DNA from: Flavobacterium sp. 11
Lineage (GTDB): Bacteria > Bacteroidota > Bacteroidia > Flavobacteriales > Flavobacteriaceae
Direction of reading: 5' to 3'
DNA: 64,000 nt
Assembly: GCF_002754315.1 (NCBI RefSeq)
Contig: NZ_PEFE01000001.1
Span: 3,472,001-3,536,000 of the forward strand
The translations under genes and the position numbers were made by a program. Shown here one piece after another: positions 43,840 to 55,957 of this stretch. The first letter of the stretch is position 1. Every line of letters begins with the position of its first letter. A model generated the notes under the pieces. That model did no database searches. It had not been told where the DNA came from and saw only the letters and a list, made by a program, of their open reading frames with translations.

Positions 43840-45966
43840 TTATTTCACCAGTAAACCCGCGTTTCTCAAATACGGTTCTATTTGCATGTCATGCCCAATA
43901 AAATCCTTGAAGGCTTTGTTTAAATCGACACTATTACCCACCGATAAAATGTATTTCCTGAAACGCTCACAATTGGCTCTTGTCATACCACCATTGGCCT
44001 GCATCCAATCGAAAGCATTATAATCCAATGTTTTTGACCAAGTATACGCATAATATCCTGCTGAATATCCTCCACCCCAAATATGGGCAAAATAAGGCGT
44101 GTGGTATCTTGTTGGAACTTCATTTACCAACAAACCGAATTTTTGCAATGCTTCTTTTTCGAAAACTAAAGTCGGTTTGAAATCCGATTCTTTTTCGACA
44201 CTATGCCAAGCCATATCTAGCGTTGCCGCTGCTAAAAGCTCCGTTACTACGTATCCTTTATTAAAGGTATCGGCTTTTTTAATTTTATCAATTAACTCTT
44301 GAGGAATGGCTTGTTTGGTTTGATAATGTATCGCATAGTTTTTTAAAACCAAAGGATCCAATGCCGCATGCTCATTGATTTGGGAAGGAAACTCTACATA
44401 ATCACGCGGTACAGATGTCCCTGAAAGCGTTACATACTGCTGGTTTGCAAACAATCCGTGTAAAGTATGTCCGAACTCATGAAACAGTGTAGTTACATCA
44501 TCAAAACTAATCAAGGATGGATTTCCTCCGGCTGGTTTTGAGAAATTATATACATTGACAATAACTGGTTTTTGTTTTAAATAATGTGACTGATTCACAA
44601 AATTACTCATCCAAGCACCACCGTTTTTATTGTCTCTGGTGTAAAAATCTAAATAATATATTGCAATTGATTTTCCGTCATTATCATATACTTCATACAC
44701 TTTTACATCTGGATGATAGACCGGCAAATCATTCCTTTCTTTAAACGTGATGCCATACATTTGTTGTGCTGCGAAAAATACTCCTTTTTCTAAAACAGTA
44801 CCAATTTCGAAATACGGTTTTATTTGGCTTTCATCTAAATCATATTTTGCTTTACGCACTTGCTCTGAATAAAAGTTCCAATCCCAAGGCTCTAATTTAA
44901 ATCCTCCGTTTTGTGAATCAATCAGGTCTTGAATTTCTTTGGCTTCTACTTTTGCTTTTACAACTGCCGGACCTGCAATTTTTGCCAATAAATCCATCGC
45001 TGGTGCTGGTGATTGCGCCATTTGATCTTGTAATTTCCATTCGGCGAAACTTTTCTTACCCATTAAATTTGCTTTTTGCAAACGCAATCTTGCCATTCGT
45101 TCTATTACTTCACGAGTATCACCATCATCATTTTTTTCGGCACGATTCCATGATGCTTTGAATATCTTTTCTCTTGTGGCTCTGTTAGTAAGACTTTGCA
45201 ATAATGGTTGCTGTGTCGTGTTTAACAACCCTATTAAATACTTTCCGTCTTGCCCCGCTTCTGTAGCTTTTGCTTTTGCAGCAGCGATTTCATCAGCACT
45301 TAAACCCGCTAAATCATTTACATTGTCAAATAAAATGGCTCCGTTTTTTCGGGCAATCAATAATTTATTTCCAAAGAGCGTGCTCAAACTCGCTAACTCT
45401 TCATTGATTTTTTTCATTTTATCTTTATCCGTAGCTGATAAATTTGCTCCGGCTAATTCAAATTGTTGCAAATAATACTGTGTTAATTTTTTATCTTCTC
45501 CTTTTAAAGCTGCAATATTCAATGCCTTGAAGCGATTGTACAGCTTACTGTTCAAATAAATTTTATCATTATGAGCCGAAAAAATTGGAGCGTATTCCTC
45601 ATCAATCGCTTGTAATGTCGGGTTAGTATTAGACCCCGTTAAATTATAAAAAACACCTGTTGCTCTCCCTAAATCCACACCACTGGTTTCTAATGCCAAT
45701 ACTGTATTTTGAAAAGTTGGTTTCGCCGGATTGTTTGCAATCTTTTCAATTTCTTGATCATGAATTTTCAAACCGTATTCAAAAGCAGGTTTAAAATGTT
45801 CGTCTTTGATTAAATCAAAAGTCGGTGCTTGATACTGCAACGTACTTTTTTGTAAAAGAGGATTTGTCATCTTAACAGATTTGTTTTGTGCATAGAGTGT
45901 TTCAGTTTGTAAAGAAGCGACTAAAAACAAGGAACTAGCAACAATTATTTTCGAAAAAATTTGCAT
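43840..45966 (-). CDS. M3-family metallopeptidase (peptidyl-dipeptidase-like), exported
   Basis: A 708-residue zinc peptidase. A signal peptide (MQIFSKIIVASSLFLVASLQ, cleavage near residue 26) sends it to the periplasm. The helical N-terminal half is followed by the catalytic domain with LFHEFGHTLHGLFA (zinc HExxH, Glu as base) and YVEFPSQINEH (third zinc ligand). The size fits Dcp/oligopeptidase A, which trim short peptides; export suggests it degrades peptides in the periplasm, like E. coli Dcp relatives in this phylum. The C-terminus FIGHDMQIEPYLRNAGL is conserved. Confidence 0.92.
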   Translation of the reverse strand: MQIFSKIIVASSLFLVASLQTETLYAQNKSVKMTNPLLQKSTLQYQAPTFDLIKDEHFKPAFEYGLKIHDQEIEKIANNPAKPTFQNTVLALETSGVDLGRATGVFYNLTGSNTNPTLQAIDEEYAPIFSAHNDKIYLNSKLYNRFKALNIAALKGEDKKLTQYYLQQFELAGANLSATDKDKMKKINEELASLSTLFGNKLLIARKNGAILFDNVNDLAGLSADEIAAAKAKATEAGQDGKYLIGLLNTTQQPLLQSLTNRATREKIFKASWNRAEKNDDGDTREVIERMARLRLQKANLMGKKSFAEWKLQDQMAQSPAPAMDLLAKIAGPAVVKAKVEAKEIQDLIDSQNGGFKLEPWDWNFYSEQVRKAKYDLDESQIKPYFEIGTVLEKGVFFAAQQMYGITFKERNDLPVYHPDVKVYEVYDNDGKSIAIYYLDFYTRDNKNGGAWMSNFVNQSHYLKQKPVIVNVYNFSKPAGGNPSLISFDDVTTLFHEFGHTLHGLFANQQYVTLSGTSVPRDYVEFPSQINEHAALDPLVLKNYAIHYQTKQAIPQELIDKIKKADTFNKGYVVTELLAAATLDMAWHSVEKESDFKPTLVFEKEALQKFGLLVNEVPTRYHTPYFAHIWGGGYSAGYYAYTWSKTLDYNAFDWMQANGGMTRANCERFRKYILSVGNSVDLNKAFKDFIGHDMQIEPYLRNAGLLVK

Positions 45967-46117
45967 AATTAAGTGGTTTATTTTTAAGACATAAAAGTAG
46001 TTGAAAAAAGCATAGTATGAAATAGTGCACTAAAGAATTAATCCCTGTTAAAAGCATCATTAGTTCAGCAAAAAGCTAAAATAGTGCCTAAAAAAGTTTA
46101 ATCATTGATTTGGTTAT

Positions 46118-46146
46118 TTGAAAACCTCTGCAACTTTGTACCTTTG
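46118..46146 (+). promoter_or_regulatory. Sigma-A-type promoter for trmD
   Basis: TTG at 46118-46120, 18-nt spacer, TACCTTTG at 46139-46146. The start codon at 46173 gives a leader of about 20 nt. Confidence 0.78.
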
Positions 46147-46172
46147 CACCTTTCAAACTAAGATTCAAAATT

Positions 46173-46850
46173 ATGCGCATCGATATTGTTACCGTCCTCC
46201 CAGAATTATTGCGAAGTCCGTTTGAGGCTTCAATCATGAAACGCGCTATTGACAAAGGTTTAGTAGAGGTTCATTTTCATAACTTACGGGATTACACCAC
46301 AAACAGACAAAAAAGTGTAGATGATTATCCCTATGGCGGTGGTGCTGGAATGGTCATGACGGTGCAGCCTATTGATGCCTGTATTACACATTTGAAAAGT
46401 GAAAGAACCTACGACGAGATCATTTATATGTCGCCGGACGGGGAAACCCTGAACCAGAAAATGGCGAATACGATGTCAATGTACGAAAATATCATTATCC
46501 TTTGCGGACATTATAAAGGTGTGGACCAACGCGTACGCGATCATTTTATTACCAAAGAAATATCAATAGGTGATTATGTATTGAGCGGAGGTGAATTAGG
46601 AGCTTTGGTATTATCGGATGCATTAATCCGATTGATTCCTGGAGTTTTGAGTGACGAAACCTCAGCATTGACCGATAGTTTTCAGGATGGATTATTGTCA
46701 GGACCTATATATACAAGACCAGCCGATTACAATGGATGGAAAGTTCCAGAGGTTTTGACCAGTGGTAATTTTGCCAAAATTGATAAATGGCGTGAAGATA
46801 TGGCGTACGAACATACAAAGAACAGACGACCGGATTTACTGGAGGAGTAA
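46173..46850 (+). CDS. trmD: tRNA (guanine-N1)-methyltransferase
   Basis: A 225-residue SPOUT enzyme that makes m1G37 next to the anticodon and prevents frameshifting. Motifs are [23 protein letters not shown] (45-54 or so), [13 protein letters not shown], and the knot [17 protein letters not shown]. The C-terminal helical part ([19 protein letters not shown], then RRPDLL) contacts tRNA. The adjacent rplS restores the usual trmD-rplS order. Confidence 0.97.
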   Translation: MRIDIVTVLPELLRSPFEASIMKRAIDKGLVEVHFHNLRDYTTNRQKSVDDYPYGGGAGMVMTVQPIDACITHLKSERTYDEIIYMSPDGETLNQKMANTMSMYENIIILCGHYKGVDQRVRDHFITKEISIGDYVLSGGELGALVLSDALIRLIPGVLSDETSALTDSFQDGLLSGPIYTRPADYNGWKVPEVLTSGNFAKIDKWREDMAYEHTKNRRPDLLEE

Positions 46851-46855
46851 AAATT

Positions 46856-46935
46856 TGTTTAAAGTTTTAGGTTTAAAGTTGGTATTCAAGAACTTCTAAA
46901 CTTTAAACAAGAAAAACTTTAAACTTTAAACTTTT
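46856..46935 (+). repeat. AT-rich inverted and tandem repeats between trmD and rplS
   Basis: TTGTTTAAAGTTTTAG near 46856-46871 pairs with CTAAACTTTAAACAAG near 46898-46913, and ACTTTAAAC recurs twice after it. It may end the trmD transcript; a -7 box TACTTTTG follows at 46941-46948 for rplS. Confidence 0.55.
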
Positions 46936-47022
46936 TTATTTACTTTTGCACCCACATTAGTTCAACCTCTGGCGAGATCCGTGAATGTTGATTTAATACA
47001 AACCATAATTAAAAAAATTATC

Positions 47023-47373
47023 ATGGCAGATTTAATGAAATTCGTTCAAGACGAATTCGTAACAAGAAAAGAATTCCCAGTTTTTGCAGCTGGAGACACT
47101 ATTACCGTTTACTACGAAATTAGAGAGGGTGAAAAAACTAGAACTCAGTTTTTCAAAGGAGTTGTTATTCAAAGAAGAGGTTCTGCTAATACAGAAACTT
47201 TTACTATCCGTAAAATGTCTGGAGCTATTGGAGTTGAGCGTATCTTCCCAGTAAATCTTCCTGCTTTACAAAAAATTGAAATCAATAAGAAAGGTGCTGT
47301 ACGTAGAGCTAGAATTTTCTACTTCAGAGAACTTACTGGTAAAAAAGCTAAAATTAAAGATAAAAGAAGATAG
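47023..47373 (+). CDS. rplS: 50S ribosomal protein L19
   Basis: A 116-residue ribosomal protein at the 30S-50S interface. Conserved features are ITVYYEIREGEKTRTQFFKGVVIQRRG, here seen as REGEKTRTQFFKGVVIQRRG, then TFTIRKMSGAIGVERIFP and a basic C-terminus. The start MADLMKFVQDEF at 47023 is preferred over the longer frame from GTG at 46981, because the family starts here. TACTTTTG at 46941-46948 places the transcript start about 70 nt upstream, leaving a leader that could carry regulation. A terminator follows. Confidence 0.97.
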   Translation: MADLMKFVQDEFVTRKEFPVFAAGDTITVYYEIREGEKTRTQFFKGVVIQRRGSANTETFTIRKMSGAIGVERIFPVNLPALQKIEINKKGAVRRARIFYFRELTGKKAKIKDKRR

Positions 47374-47392
47374 TTTACTGTCTCTTTATTAT

Positions 47393-47421
47393 AAAAGTCC
47401 CAACAATGTTGGGACTTTTTT
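47393..47421 (+). terminator. Intrinsic terminator after rplS, AAGTCCCAA stem
   Basis: A perfect 12-bp stem AAAAGTCCCAAC (47393-47404) with its complement at 47408-47419, 3-nt loop, T-run. Confidence 0.92.
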
Positions 47422-47617
47422 TGTTTAATATTTTCCTTATAAATTCCTAATTTAGGATTATTGAACCCATAAAACTAACAATATAAGAATAACAAGTTAG
47501 TAATCTTAAAATTCGTGTTTTTCTACATAAAATCCACCTTCTATTACATCTGATTTTCATATATTTGTCCGCCTTATTTTAAGTGAAATACCTTATATAA
47601 GCTACATTTAACCGTGA

Positions 47618-49861
<2,244 letters not shown>

Positions 49862-49887
49862 TAATTGCTTTATAAGTAATACTATTG

Positions 49888-49921
49888 AAAAGACGACTGG
49901 AAACGGTCGTCTTTTTTTTTA
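49888..49921 (+). terminator. Intrinsic terminator after icd
   Basis: AAAAGACGAC (49888-49897) pairs with GTCGTCTTTT (49906-49915), then a long T-run. Confidence 0.92.
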
Positions 49922-50009
49922 TATTAGCAATACCTTAACATGCGTTATAATGCAATTGAAATTCTATTTAATGTAATTTGCATTTCTTCCTTTCGATAAA
50001 ATTTAAACA

Positions 50010-52391
50010 ATGACTCCAAAGAAAATTATTACCTTTTTAGTTGTATTATTACCCTCGTTCTTTTCTTTCGCCCAAGAGAAATTTACGCTAAGCGGAACTA
50101 TTATTGATGCCAACAGCAATGAAACTTTAATAGGTGTCAATGTTGTAATTCCAGAACTAAAAACAGGCGTAACCACCAATGAATATGGATTTTACTCCCT
50201 CACTGTTCCTCAAGGAAAATATACTGTACAAATCAGCTATTTGGGATATCAGACCATCGAGGAATCAATAAGTCTGAACCAAAACATAAAAAATAATTTC
50301 AATTTATACAGTAATGAAACAGCATTGAAAGAAGTTATCATTACCGATAATAAAACAAAAATAGACATCAAGAAACCCGAAATGAGCGTTAATAAACTTT
50401 CTATTTCAACCATTAAGAAAATGCCTGTTGTTTTGGGTGAAGTCGATGTTTTAAAATCTATTTTATTACTTCCCGGAGTTACTAATGCTGGCGAAGGTGC
50501 CTCTGGTTTCAATGTTCGTGGTGGTGGAGCCGACCAGAATTTGATTCTATTGGACGAAGCAACTATATTCAATTCTTCGCATGTTTTTGGTTTTTTCTCT
50601 GTTTTTAATCCTGATGCCATCAAAGATTTAAAGTTATACAAAGGTGGAATTCCAGCCCGTTATGGCGGAAGAGCTTCTTCTGTTTTGGATATTTATCAAA
50701 AAGACGGCAACAGCAAAGGATTTCATGTCAATGGCGGAATCGGATTGATTTCCAGCAGGATTTTGGCCGAAGGACCATTGGTAAAAGACAAAGGTTCATT
50801 CCTTATTGGCGGTAGAAGTTCCTATGCGCATTTATTCCTGAAATTATCCGAAGAACAAAAAAACAACTCGGCATATTTTTATGATTTGAATACCAAGTTG
50901 AGTTATAAATTAGATGCTAACAACAGCTTGTATTTATCCGGTTATTTTGGACGGGATGTTTTCAGCCTGAACAAAAGCTTCACCAATATTTACGGAAATG
51001 CGACTTTAAACCTCCGTTGGAACCACTTGTTTTCTGAAAGATTATTTTCGAATTTATCTTTGATCTATAGCGATTATTATTACGGTCTGGATTTGGATTT
51101 TGTAGGTTTCAAATGGGATTCTGGCATTAAAAACTACAATATCAAATACGATTTCAAGAATTATATTTCGGATAAATTCAAATTGAATTACGGGATAAAC
51201 GGAATTTATTACGAGTTCAACCCGGGAACTATTCAGCCATCTGATGCTGACTCTGGAATTAATTTTGACCAATTGGATAAAAAATATGCTTTTGAACCGG
51301 CACTTTATATCAATGCCGATCACGAAATATCCAGTAAAATAGCACTTTCCTACGGACTTCGCTATAGTATGTTTTATCGCTTAGGACAATCTACCGTGAA
51401 TATTTATGAAAATGACAATCCGGTAATGTTCAATTCAGAATTACAGATTTATGAAAAAGCAACTCCAATTAGCACCAAGTTCTACGATAGAAATAAAGTT
51501 ATTCAAAGCTATAATTACTTGGAACCGCGATTTTCATTGGCGTATCAAATCAATGAAGACCAATCTGTAAAAGCAAGCTACAACAGAATGGTACAGTATT
51601 TACAACTAATTTCGAATACCTCATCACCTACTCCGCTTGATGTCTGGACGCCAAGCGATAGTTTTATCAAGCCACAAATTGCTGATCAAGTAGCTTTGGG
51701 TTACTTTAAAAATTTCGAAAATGATATGTATTCACTTGAAGTAGAAACGTATTATAAAGAAGTGCAAAACCGATTGGATTATATTGATGGCGCTGATTTG
51801 ATTGCCAATAAAGCCATTGAACAAATAATCCTGAACGGTCAATTAAGATCCTATGGTTTAGAAATCATGTTCCGAAAAAACGAAGGGAAATTTAACGGCT
51901 GGATTTCGTATACATTATCCAAATCAGAGCAGCAAACTCCCGGAAGAACGCCAATAGAAACAGGAATCAACAACGGTCAATGGTACAATTCAGTATATGA
52001 CAAACTGCATAATATTGCCATAACCACATCCTATAATTGGAACGAGAAATGGTCTTTTGGAGCTAATTTCGCCCTGCAAACCGGACAACCGGTAACGTAT
52101 CCCGTTGGGCAATATGAATACTTAGGAATCAATGTACCCAGTTATGGACTGAGAAACGAGAATCGTCTTCCGGCATACCATCATCTGGATATTGCCGCTA
52201 CTCTGACTCCAAGAAAAAACAAAAACAGAGAATGGAAAGGAGAATGGGTTTTTAGCATTTACAATTTGTACAATCGGAAAAATGCCGCCTCTATCAATTT
52301 TAGACAAAACTCAGATACCGGAAGCAATGAAGCTGTAAAAACTTCGATTTTTGGTGTTGTTCCTGCGGTGAGTTATAATTTCAAATTTTAA
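50010..52391 (+). CDS. TonB-dependent receptor paired with a DUF4249 lipoprotein
   Basis: A 793-residue outer-membrane transporter. After the signal peptide (MTPKKIITFLVVLLPSFFSF, cleavage about 22) come a CarboxypepD_reg domain (about 25-100; LSGTIIDANSNETLIGVNVV), a plug domain (about 125-230; VDVLKSILLLPGVTNAGEGA, then FNVRGGGADQNLILLDEATI) and a 22-strand barrel ending in VPAVSYNFKF with a terminal Phe. There is no STN domain, so no sigma-factor signalling is expected. The next gene, a DUF4249 lipoprotein 40 bases downstream, is its likely surface partner. The substrate is unknown. Confidence 0.92.
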   Translation: MTPKKIITFLVVLLPSFFSFAQEKFTLSGTIIDANSNETLIGVNVVIPELKTGVTTNEYGFYSLTVPQGKYTVQISYLGYQTIEESISLNQNIKNNFNLYSNETALKEVIITDNKTKIDIKKPEMSVNKLSISTIKKMPVVLGEVDVLKSILLLPGVTNAGEGASGFNVRGGGADQNLILLDEATIFNSSHVFGFFSVFNPDAIKDLKLYKGGIPARYGGRASSVLDIYQKDGNSKGFHVNGGIGLISSRILAEGPLVKDKGSFLIGGRSSYAHLFLKLSEEQKNNSAYFYDLNTKLSYKLDANNSLYLSGYFGRDVFSLNKSFTNIYGNATLNLRWNHLFSERLFSNLSLIYSDYYYGLDLDFVGFKWDSGIKNYNIKYDFKNYISDKFKLNYGINGIYYEFNPGTIQPSDADSGINFDQLDKKYAFEPALYINADHEISSKIALSYGLRYSMFYRLGQSTVNIYENDNPVMFNSELQIYEKATPISTKFYDRNKVIQSYNYLEPRFSLAYQINEDQSVKASYNRMVQYLQLISNTSSPTPLDVWTPSDSFIKPQIADQVALGYFKNFENDMYSLEVETYYKEVQNRLDYIDGADLIANKAIEQIILNGQLRSYGLEIMFRKNEGKFNGWISYTLSKSEQQTPGRTPIETGINNGQWYNSVYDKLHNIAITTSYNWNEKWSFGANFALQTGQPVTYPVGQYEYLGINVPSYGLRNENRLPAYHHLDIAATLTPRKNKNREWKGEWVFSIYNLYNRKNAASINFRQNSDTGSNEAVKTSIFGVVPAVSYNFKF

Positions 52392-52431
52392 GCTTCGAAT
52401 TCAATAAAGCAAAGAAATAAAAAATAAAATC

Positions 52432-53253
52432 ATGAAAAAAATAACACTATATCTGATACTTTTCATTGCTGTTTTTTCGGCAAGTTGTGAAGATGTTGTC
52501 GAAGTAGATTTAGACAATGCACCACCAAAACTGGTTATTGAAGCAGCAATCAATTGGAAAAAAGGAACTTCAGGAAGCCAACAGAAAATAAAACTAACCA
52601 CTACCACCGGATTTTACAGCACTCAAATTCCAAAAGTTTCCGGAGCAACAGTTTCCATTAAAAACAGTTCAAATGTTCTTTTCAATTTTTCCGAAATCCA
52701 AAAAACAGGCGAATATACTTGTGCTACTTTTATACCGGTAATCAACGAAACCTATACACTGACAGTGATCAACAATGGCAATACGTACACTGCTACCGAA
52801 ACGTTGAAACCCGTTACGCCTGTAACAAAAATTGTTCAAAACAACCAAGGAGGTTTTACTGGAACTGATATCGAAATTAAAACATTTTATCAAGATCCAG
52901 CAGGTGAATCGAATTACTACCTCTACAAATATGTGTATTCAAACCAAGTAAAATCAAACTATTATGTAGACCCAGATGAGTTTTTTAACGGAAACGAATT
53001 CTTCAGTATCTCGCAAAATGATGATTTAAAAAAAGACGATAAAATCGAAATAAGCCATTTCGGGATTTCTAAAGCATATTACAATTACATGAGTGTTTTA
53101 GTAAGTATTGCCGGAAATAATGGCGGCGGACCGTTTCAATCTCCGCCAGCAACCGTTAGAGGAAACATCATCAACACCACTGATGCGGCTAATTATCCAT
53201 TAGGCTATTTTTCCCTTAGTGAAGTCGATATTAGAAATTACACTATCGAATAA
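52432..53253 (+). CDS. DUF4249 lipoprotein
   Basis: A 273-residue lipoprotein (MKKITLYLILFIAVFSASC, Cys at 19, then EDVVEVDLDNAPPKLVIEAAI). DUF4249 proteins begin with this conserved (D/E)V(D/E)L sequence and fold as beta sandwiches. They are found in Bacteroidota next to TonB-dependent receptors, and play a part like SusD by position only; sequence and fold differ. The Gly-rich segment AGNNGGGPFQSPPATVRGNI (about 222-241) is typical of the family. Anchored in the outer membrane by inference. Confidence 0.85.
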   Translation: MKKITLYLILFIAVFSASCEDVVEVDLDNAPPKLVIEAAINWKKGTSGSQQKIKLTTTTGFYSTQIPKVSGATVSIKNSSNVLFNFSEIQKTGEYTCATFIPVINETYTLTVINNGNTYTATETLKPVTPVTKIVQNNQGGFTGTDIEIKTFYQDPAGESNYYLYKYVYSNQVKSNYYVDPDEFFNGNEFFSISQNDDLKKDDKIEISHFGISKAYYNYMSVLVSIAGNNGGGPFQSPPATVRGNIINTTDAANYPLGYFSLSEVDIRNYTIE

Positions 53254-53289
53254 GTATATTTGCATGTAATTTTCAATTCATAATTAACT

Positions 53290-53952
53290 ATGTCCTCACA
53301 TCATATCGTTCGCGACGACCAAGAACCTGCTTTAATCATTGCCAACGGCGCTTCCTGCAACCCGGAACTATTGGGTCAATTACTGGAATGGTCACCGCTT
53401 GTGGTAGTATTAGATTCGGCGATGGTGCGTGTTATGGAATTAGACATAAAAGTCGATGTGCTTTTAGGCGATTTCGACAGAGGATTTGATCCTGAAATTT
53501 ACAGAACATCTCAATTTCCAATCGAAATCATTCATACTCCGGACCAAAATAAAACCGATTTAGAAAAAGCTTTTGACTATTTAATCGAAAGAAAAATTCC
53601 CGCAGTAAATGTGGTTTGGGCAACTGGACGAAGAGCCGATCATACCATTACCAATCTTACTAACATCACGCGATACAGAAATCTATTAAAAATTGTGATT
53701 CTGGACGATCACTCGAAAGTGTTTTTATTGCCTAAGAAATTCGAAAAATGGTACACGGCAAACACTCCTATTTCTTTAATTCCCATCGGTCACGTTACTG
53801 GAATTCATTCGGATAATTTATTTTATCCGTTGAAAGATGATAGTCTGACTATTGGTTACAGAACTGGAAGCAGCAATCATGTCATCAAGGACGGCATCGT
53901 AACAATAGAACATGACGAAGGTGATTTATTGATGATGGAATGTCTGGATTAG
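53290..53952 (+). CDS. Thiamine pyrophosphokinase
   Basis: A 220-residue enzyme that turns thiamine and ATP into thiamine diphosphate and AMP. The ATP-binding N-terminal fold has IIANGASCNPELL, DVLLGDFDRG (Asp pair) and TPDQNKTDLEKAFDYL, then ATGRRADHTITNL. The C-terminal beta part (PISLIPIGHVTGIHSDNLFY, then TGSSNHVIKDGIVTIEHDEG) binds thiamine. It lies 37 bases after the DUF4249 gene and could be read from the same transcript, but no functional link is seen. Confidence 0.92.
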   Translation: MSSHHIVRDDQEPALIIANGASCNPELLGQLLEWSPLVVVLDSAMVRVMELDIKVDVLLGDFDRGFDPEIYRTSQFPIEIIHTPDQNKTDLEKAFDYLIERKIPAVNVVWATGRRADHTITNLTNITRYRNLLKIVILDDHSKVFLLPKKFEKWYTANTPISLIPIGHVTGIHSDNLFYPLKDDSLTIGYRTGSSNHVIKDGIVTIEHDEGDLLMMECLD

Positions 53953-53955
53953 GAC

Positions 53956-54822
53956 TTATTGAATAGTCAACAAAGCATTTCTCACAATTTCATAATGACT
54001 CCACGGGATAAAATGATTCGCTTTTTCGATCGTTATTGTATCCATTGATTTTGCATTGACAAACTTTTTTTGAATAAAGGCAACATTACTGTACGGTACC
54101 AAAACATCTTTAGTTCCATGAATAACGGTAACATCGCTAGTAATGTTTTTCAGTTCTGGCTCTAAGTCTACTAAATCTTGTTTCAGCCACCACAACTCAT
54201 CATTAGAAGGTCGTAATGCTCCGGGAATCAAATACCGCAAAGGCGAAACCTTGATAACAGTTCTCCATTTTTCTGGGTTTTCAGCTTTTGGGTCCAATGA
54301 TCCAGCCAGAATTACTAATCGTTTGTACCAAGTTGGATTATCTACAGCTAATTTAGCCACAACTGGTCCGCCAACGGAATGTCCTACCAAAATTAGCGGC
54401 TTTTTATTATCGATTTTTTTTATAAACTCCGAAATTCTTTTAGATTGAACACTTAAATTTTGGGCATCCCCAAAATCACTGTACCCAAAACCAGGTCGGT
54501 CAATAGCAATCATTCGGTATTTTTTCAACAATAAAGTGTCTTTAAGATATTCTTTAAAGGCATTCCAACTTCCTGGCGAACCGTGTACAAAAAACAATGT
54601 CGGATTTTGCGCATTACCCGTTTCTACATAATGAATTTTATAGCCTTCAAAAGCAATTGTTTTATCCTGAAATTCTATTTTTGATGGCGTAAAAAAAGTG
54701 ATGGTTTCTTTATTCGAAAATCGCATAGTCATACAAGACTGACACATTATGATATAAAAAAACATAAAACTGTAAGCTATGTATCTCTTTTTGAATTTAA
54801 ATGAAGCGGGCATAAAAGTCAT
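53956..54822 (-). CDS. Membrane-associated alpha/beta hydrolase
   Basis: A 288-residue hydrolase. An N-terminal hydrophobic segment (YIAYSFMFFYIIMCQSCMTM, Cys near residue 30) could be a lipoprotein signal with a long charged start. The hydrolase has the oxyanion sequence FFVHGSPGSWNAFKE, AIDRPGFGYSDFG, nucleophile elbow GHSVGGPVVAKL, acid in IHGTKDVLVP and His in ANHFIPW. The substrate is unknown. It converges on the thiamine pyrophosphokinase gene with only 3 bases between. Confidence 0.82.
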   Translation of the reverse strand: MTFMPASFKFKKRYIAYSFMFFYIIMCQSCMTMRFSNKETITFFTPSKIEFQDKTIAFEGYKIHYVETGNAQNPTLFFVHGSPGSWNAFKEYLKDTLLLKKYRMIAIDRPGFGYSDFGDAQNLSVQSKRISEFIKKIDNKKPLILVGHSVGGPVVAKLAVDNPTWYKRLVILAGSLDPKAENPEKWRTVIKVSPLRYLIPGALRPSNDELWWLKQDLVDLEPELKNITSDVTVIHGTKDVLVPYSNVAFIQKKFVNAKSMDTITIEKANHFIPWSHYEIVRNALLTIQ

Positions 54823-54979
54823 ACTATTTGTATTTTTTTATAAAAGTAACCGTTTTTATGTTTCAAAAAAGCGGCAATATTCTAATTTTATGATTTATTT
54901 TTTATTCGTTTAATAGGTCAAAGTCGTCTTTATGCGTTTACAAAATAGTTATGCCTATCTTTGCATCGAAATATAGAAA

Positions 54980-55957
54980 ATGAAACCGAAAACGATTACC
55001 GAAAAGACTAATTTACATCCTAGAAATCTGGATAGATTTGGATATAATTTTGAGCAATTAATAGAAAAATCCCCTGAATTAAAGTCTTTTGTTTCTATCA
55101 ACGAGCATAATATCGAGACTATTGATTTTAGTAATCCTGATGCCGTAAAGTCACTTAACAAAGCATTGTTATTATTACATTATGACATTCAAAACTGGGA
55201 TATTCCTAAAAATTATCTTTGTCCACCCATTCCCGGAAGAGCGGATTACATCCATTATATTGCTGATTTATTAGCTTCTGGCAACAACGGAATCATTCCT
55301 GAAGGAGAAACTGTTCAGGGTTTAGACATTGGTATAGGTGCCAATTGTATTTATCCAATAATTGGTCATTCAGCTTACGGATGGAGTTTTGTAGGAACCG
55401 ATATTGATTTAAAAGCAATTGAAAACTGTAGCGCCATCATTGAAGAAAATCCAAAACTGATTGATGCCATCAGTTTACAGCAACAAACGGAATCGCGTTT
55501 TATTTTTAAAAACATAATCACTCCCGAAGACAAATTTACGTTTACCATTTGCAATCCTCCTTTTCATGCCTCACAAGATGAAGCTACGAAAAGTACGCTT
55601 CGAAAAATAAATAATTTAGAAAATACCAAAACTACAATGCGAGGCACAGCCGAACGGAGCGTAGCTAAACCTGTTTTAAATTTTGGTGGTCATAATGCTG
55701 AACTGTGGTGTGAAGGCGGCGAATTAGGTTTCGTTACCCAAATGATTTACGAAAGTGCAAAATATCCGATGCAGTGTTTATGGTTTACGACTTTAGTGTC
55801 TAAAAAAGAAAATCTTTCCAGTCTTTACAAAACATTAAACAAGGTTAGTGCCGTCGAAGTTAAAACGATTGATATGGCTCAAGGCCAAAAAACAAGCCGA
55901 ATAGTAGCTTGGACTTTCCTGAGTGAAGCACAACAAAAAGCCTGGAAGTTCGAATAA
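54980..55957 (+). CDS. rlmF: 23S rRNA (adenine(1618)-N(6))-methyltransferase
   Basis: A 325-residue class I methyltransferase of the RlmF/METTL16 family. The start (LHPRNLDRFGYNFEQLIEK) is family-specific. The SAM loop is GLDIGIGANCIYPIIG (about 114-129), and the catalytic NPPF occurs in FTICNPPFHASQDEA. KMTMR-like TTMRGTAERSV and NFGGHNAELWCEGGE follow. It methylates A1618 of 23S rRNA in E. coli. TATCTTTG at 54956-54963 is a likely -7 box with a leader of about 10 bases. Confidence 0.95.
   Translation: MKPKTITEKTNLHPRNLDRFGYNFEQLIEKSPELKSFVSINEHNIETIDFSNPDAVKSLNKALLLLHYDIQNWDIPKNYLCPPIPGRADYIHYIADLLASGNNGIIPEGETVQGLDIGIGANCIYPIIGHSAYGWSFVGTDIDLKAIENCSAIIEENPKLIDAISLQQQTESRFIFKNIITPEDKFTFTICNPPFHASQDEATKSTLRKINNLENTKTTMRGTAERSVAKPVLNFGGHNAELWCEGGELGFVTQMIYESAKYPMQCLWFTTLVSKKENLSSLYKTLNKVSAVEVKTIDMAQGQKTSRIVAWTFLSEAQQKAWKFE

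Noticed and set aside
46949..47022. Ribosomal protein L19 leader RNA
   Set aside because: A leader of about 70 nt exists, but I could not identify a convincing conserved hairpin, so it is not listed as an RNA feature.
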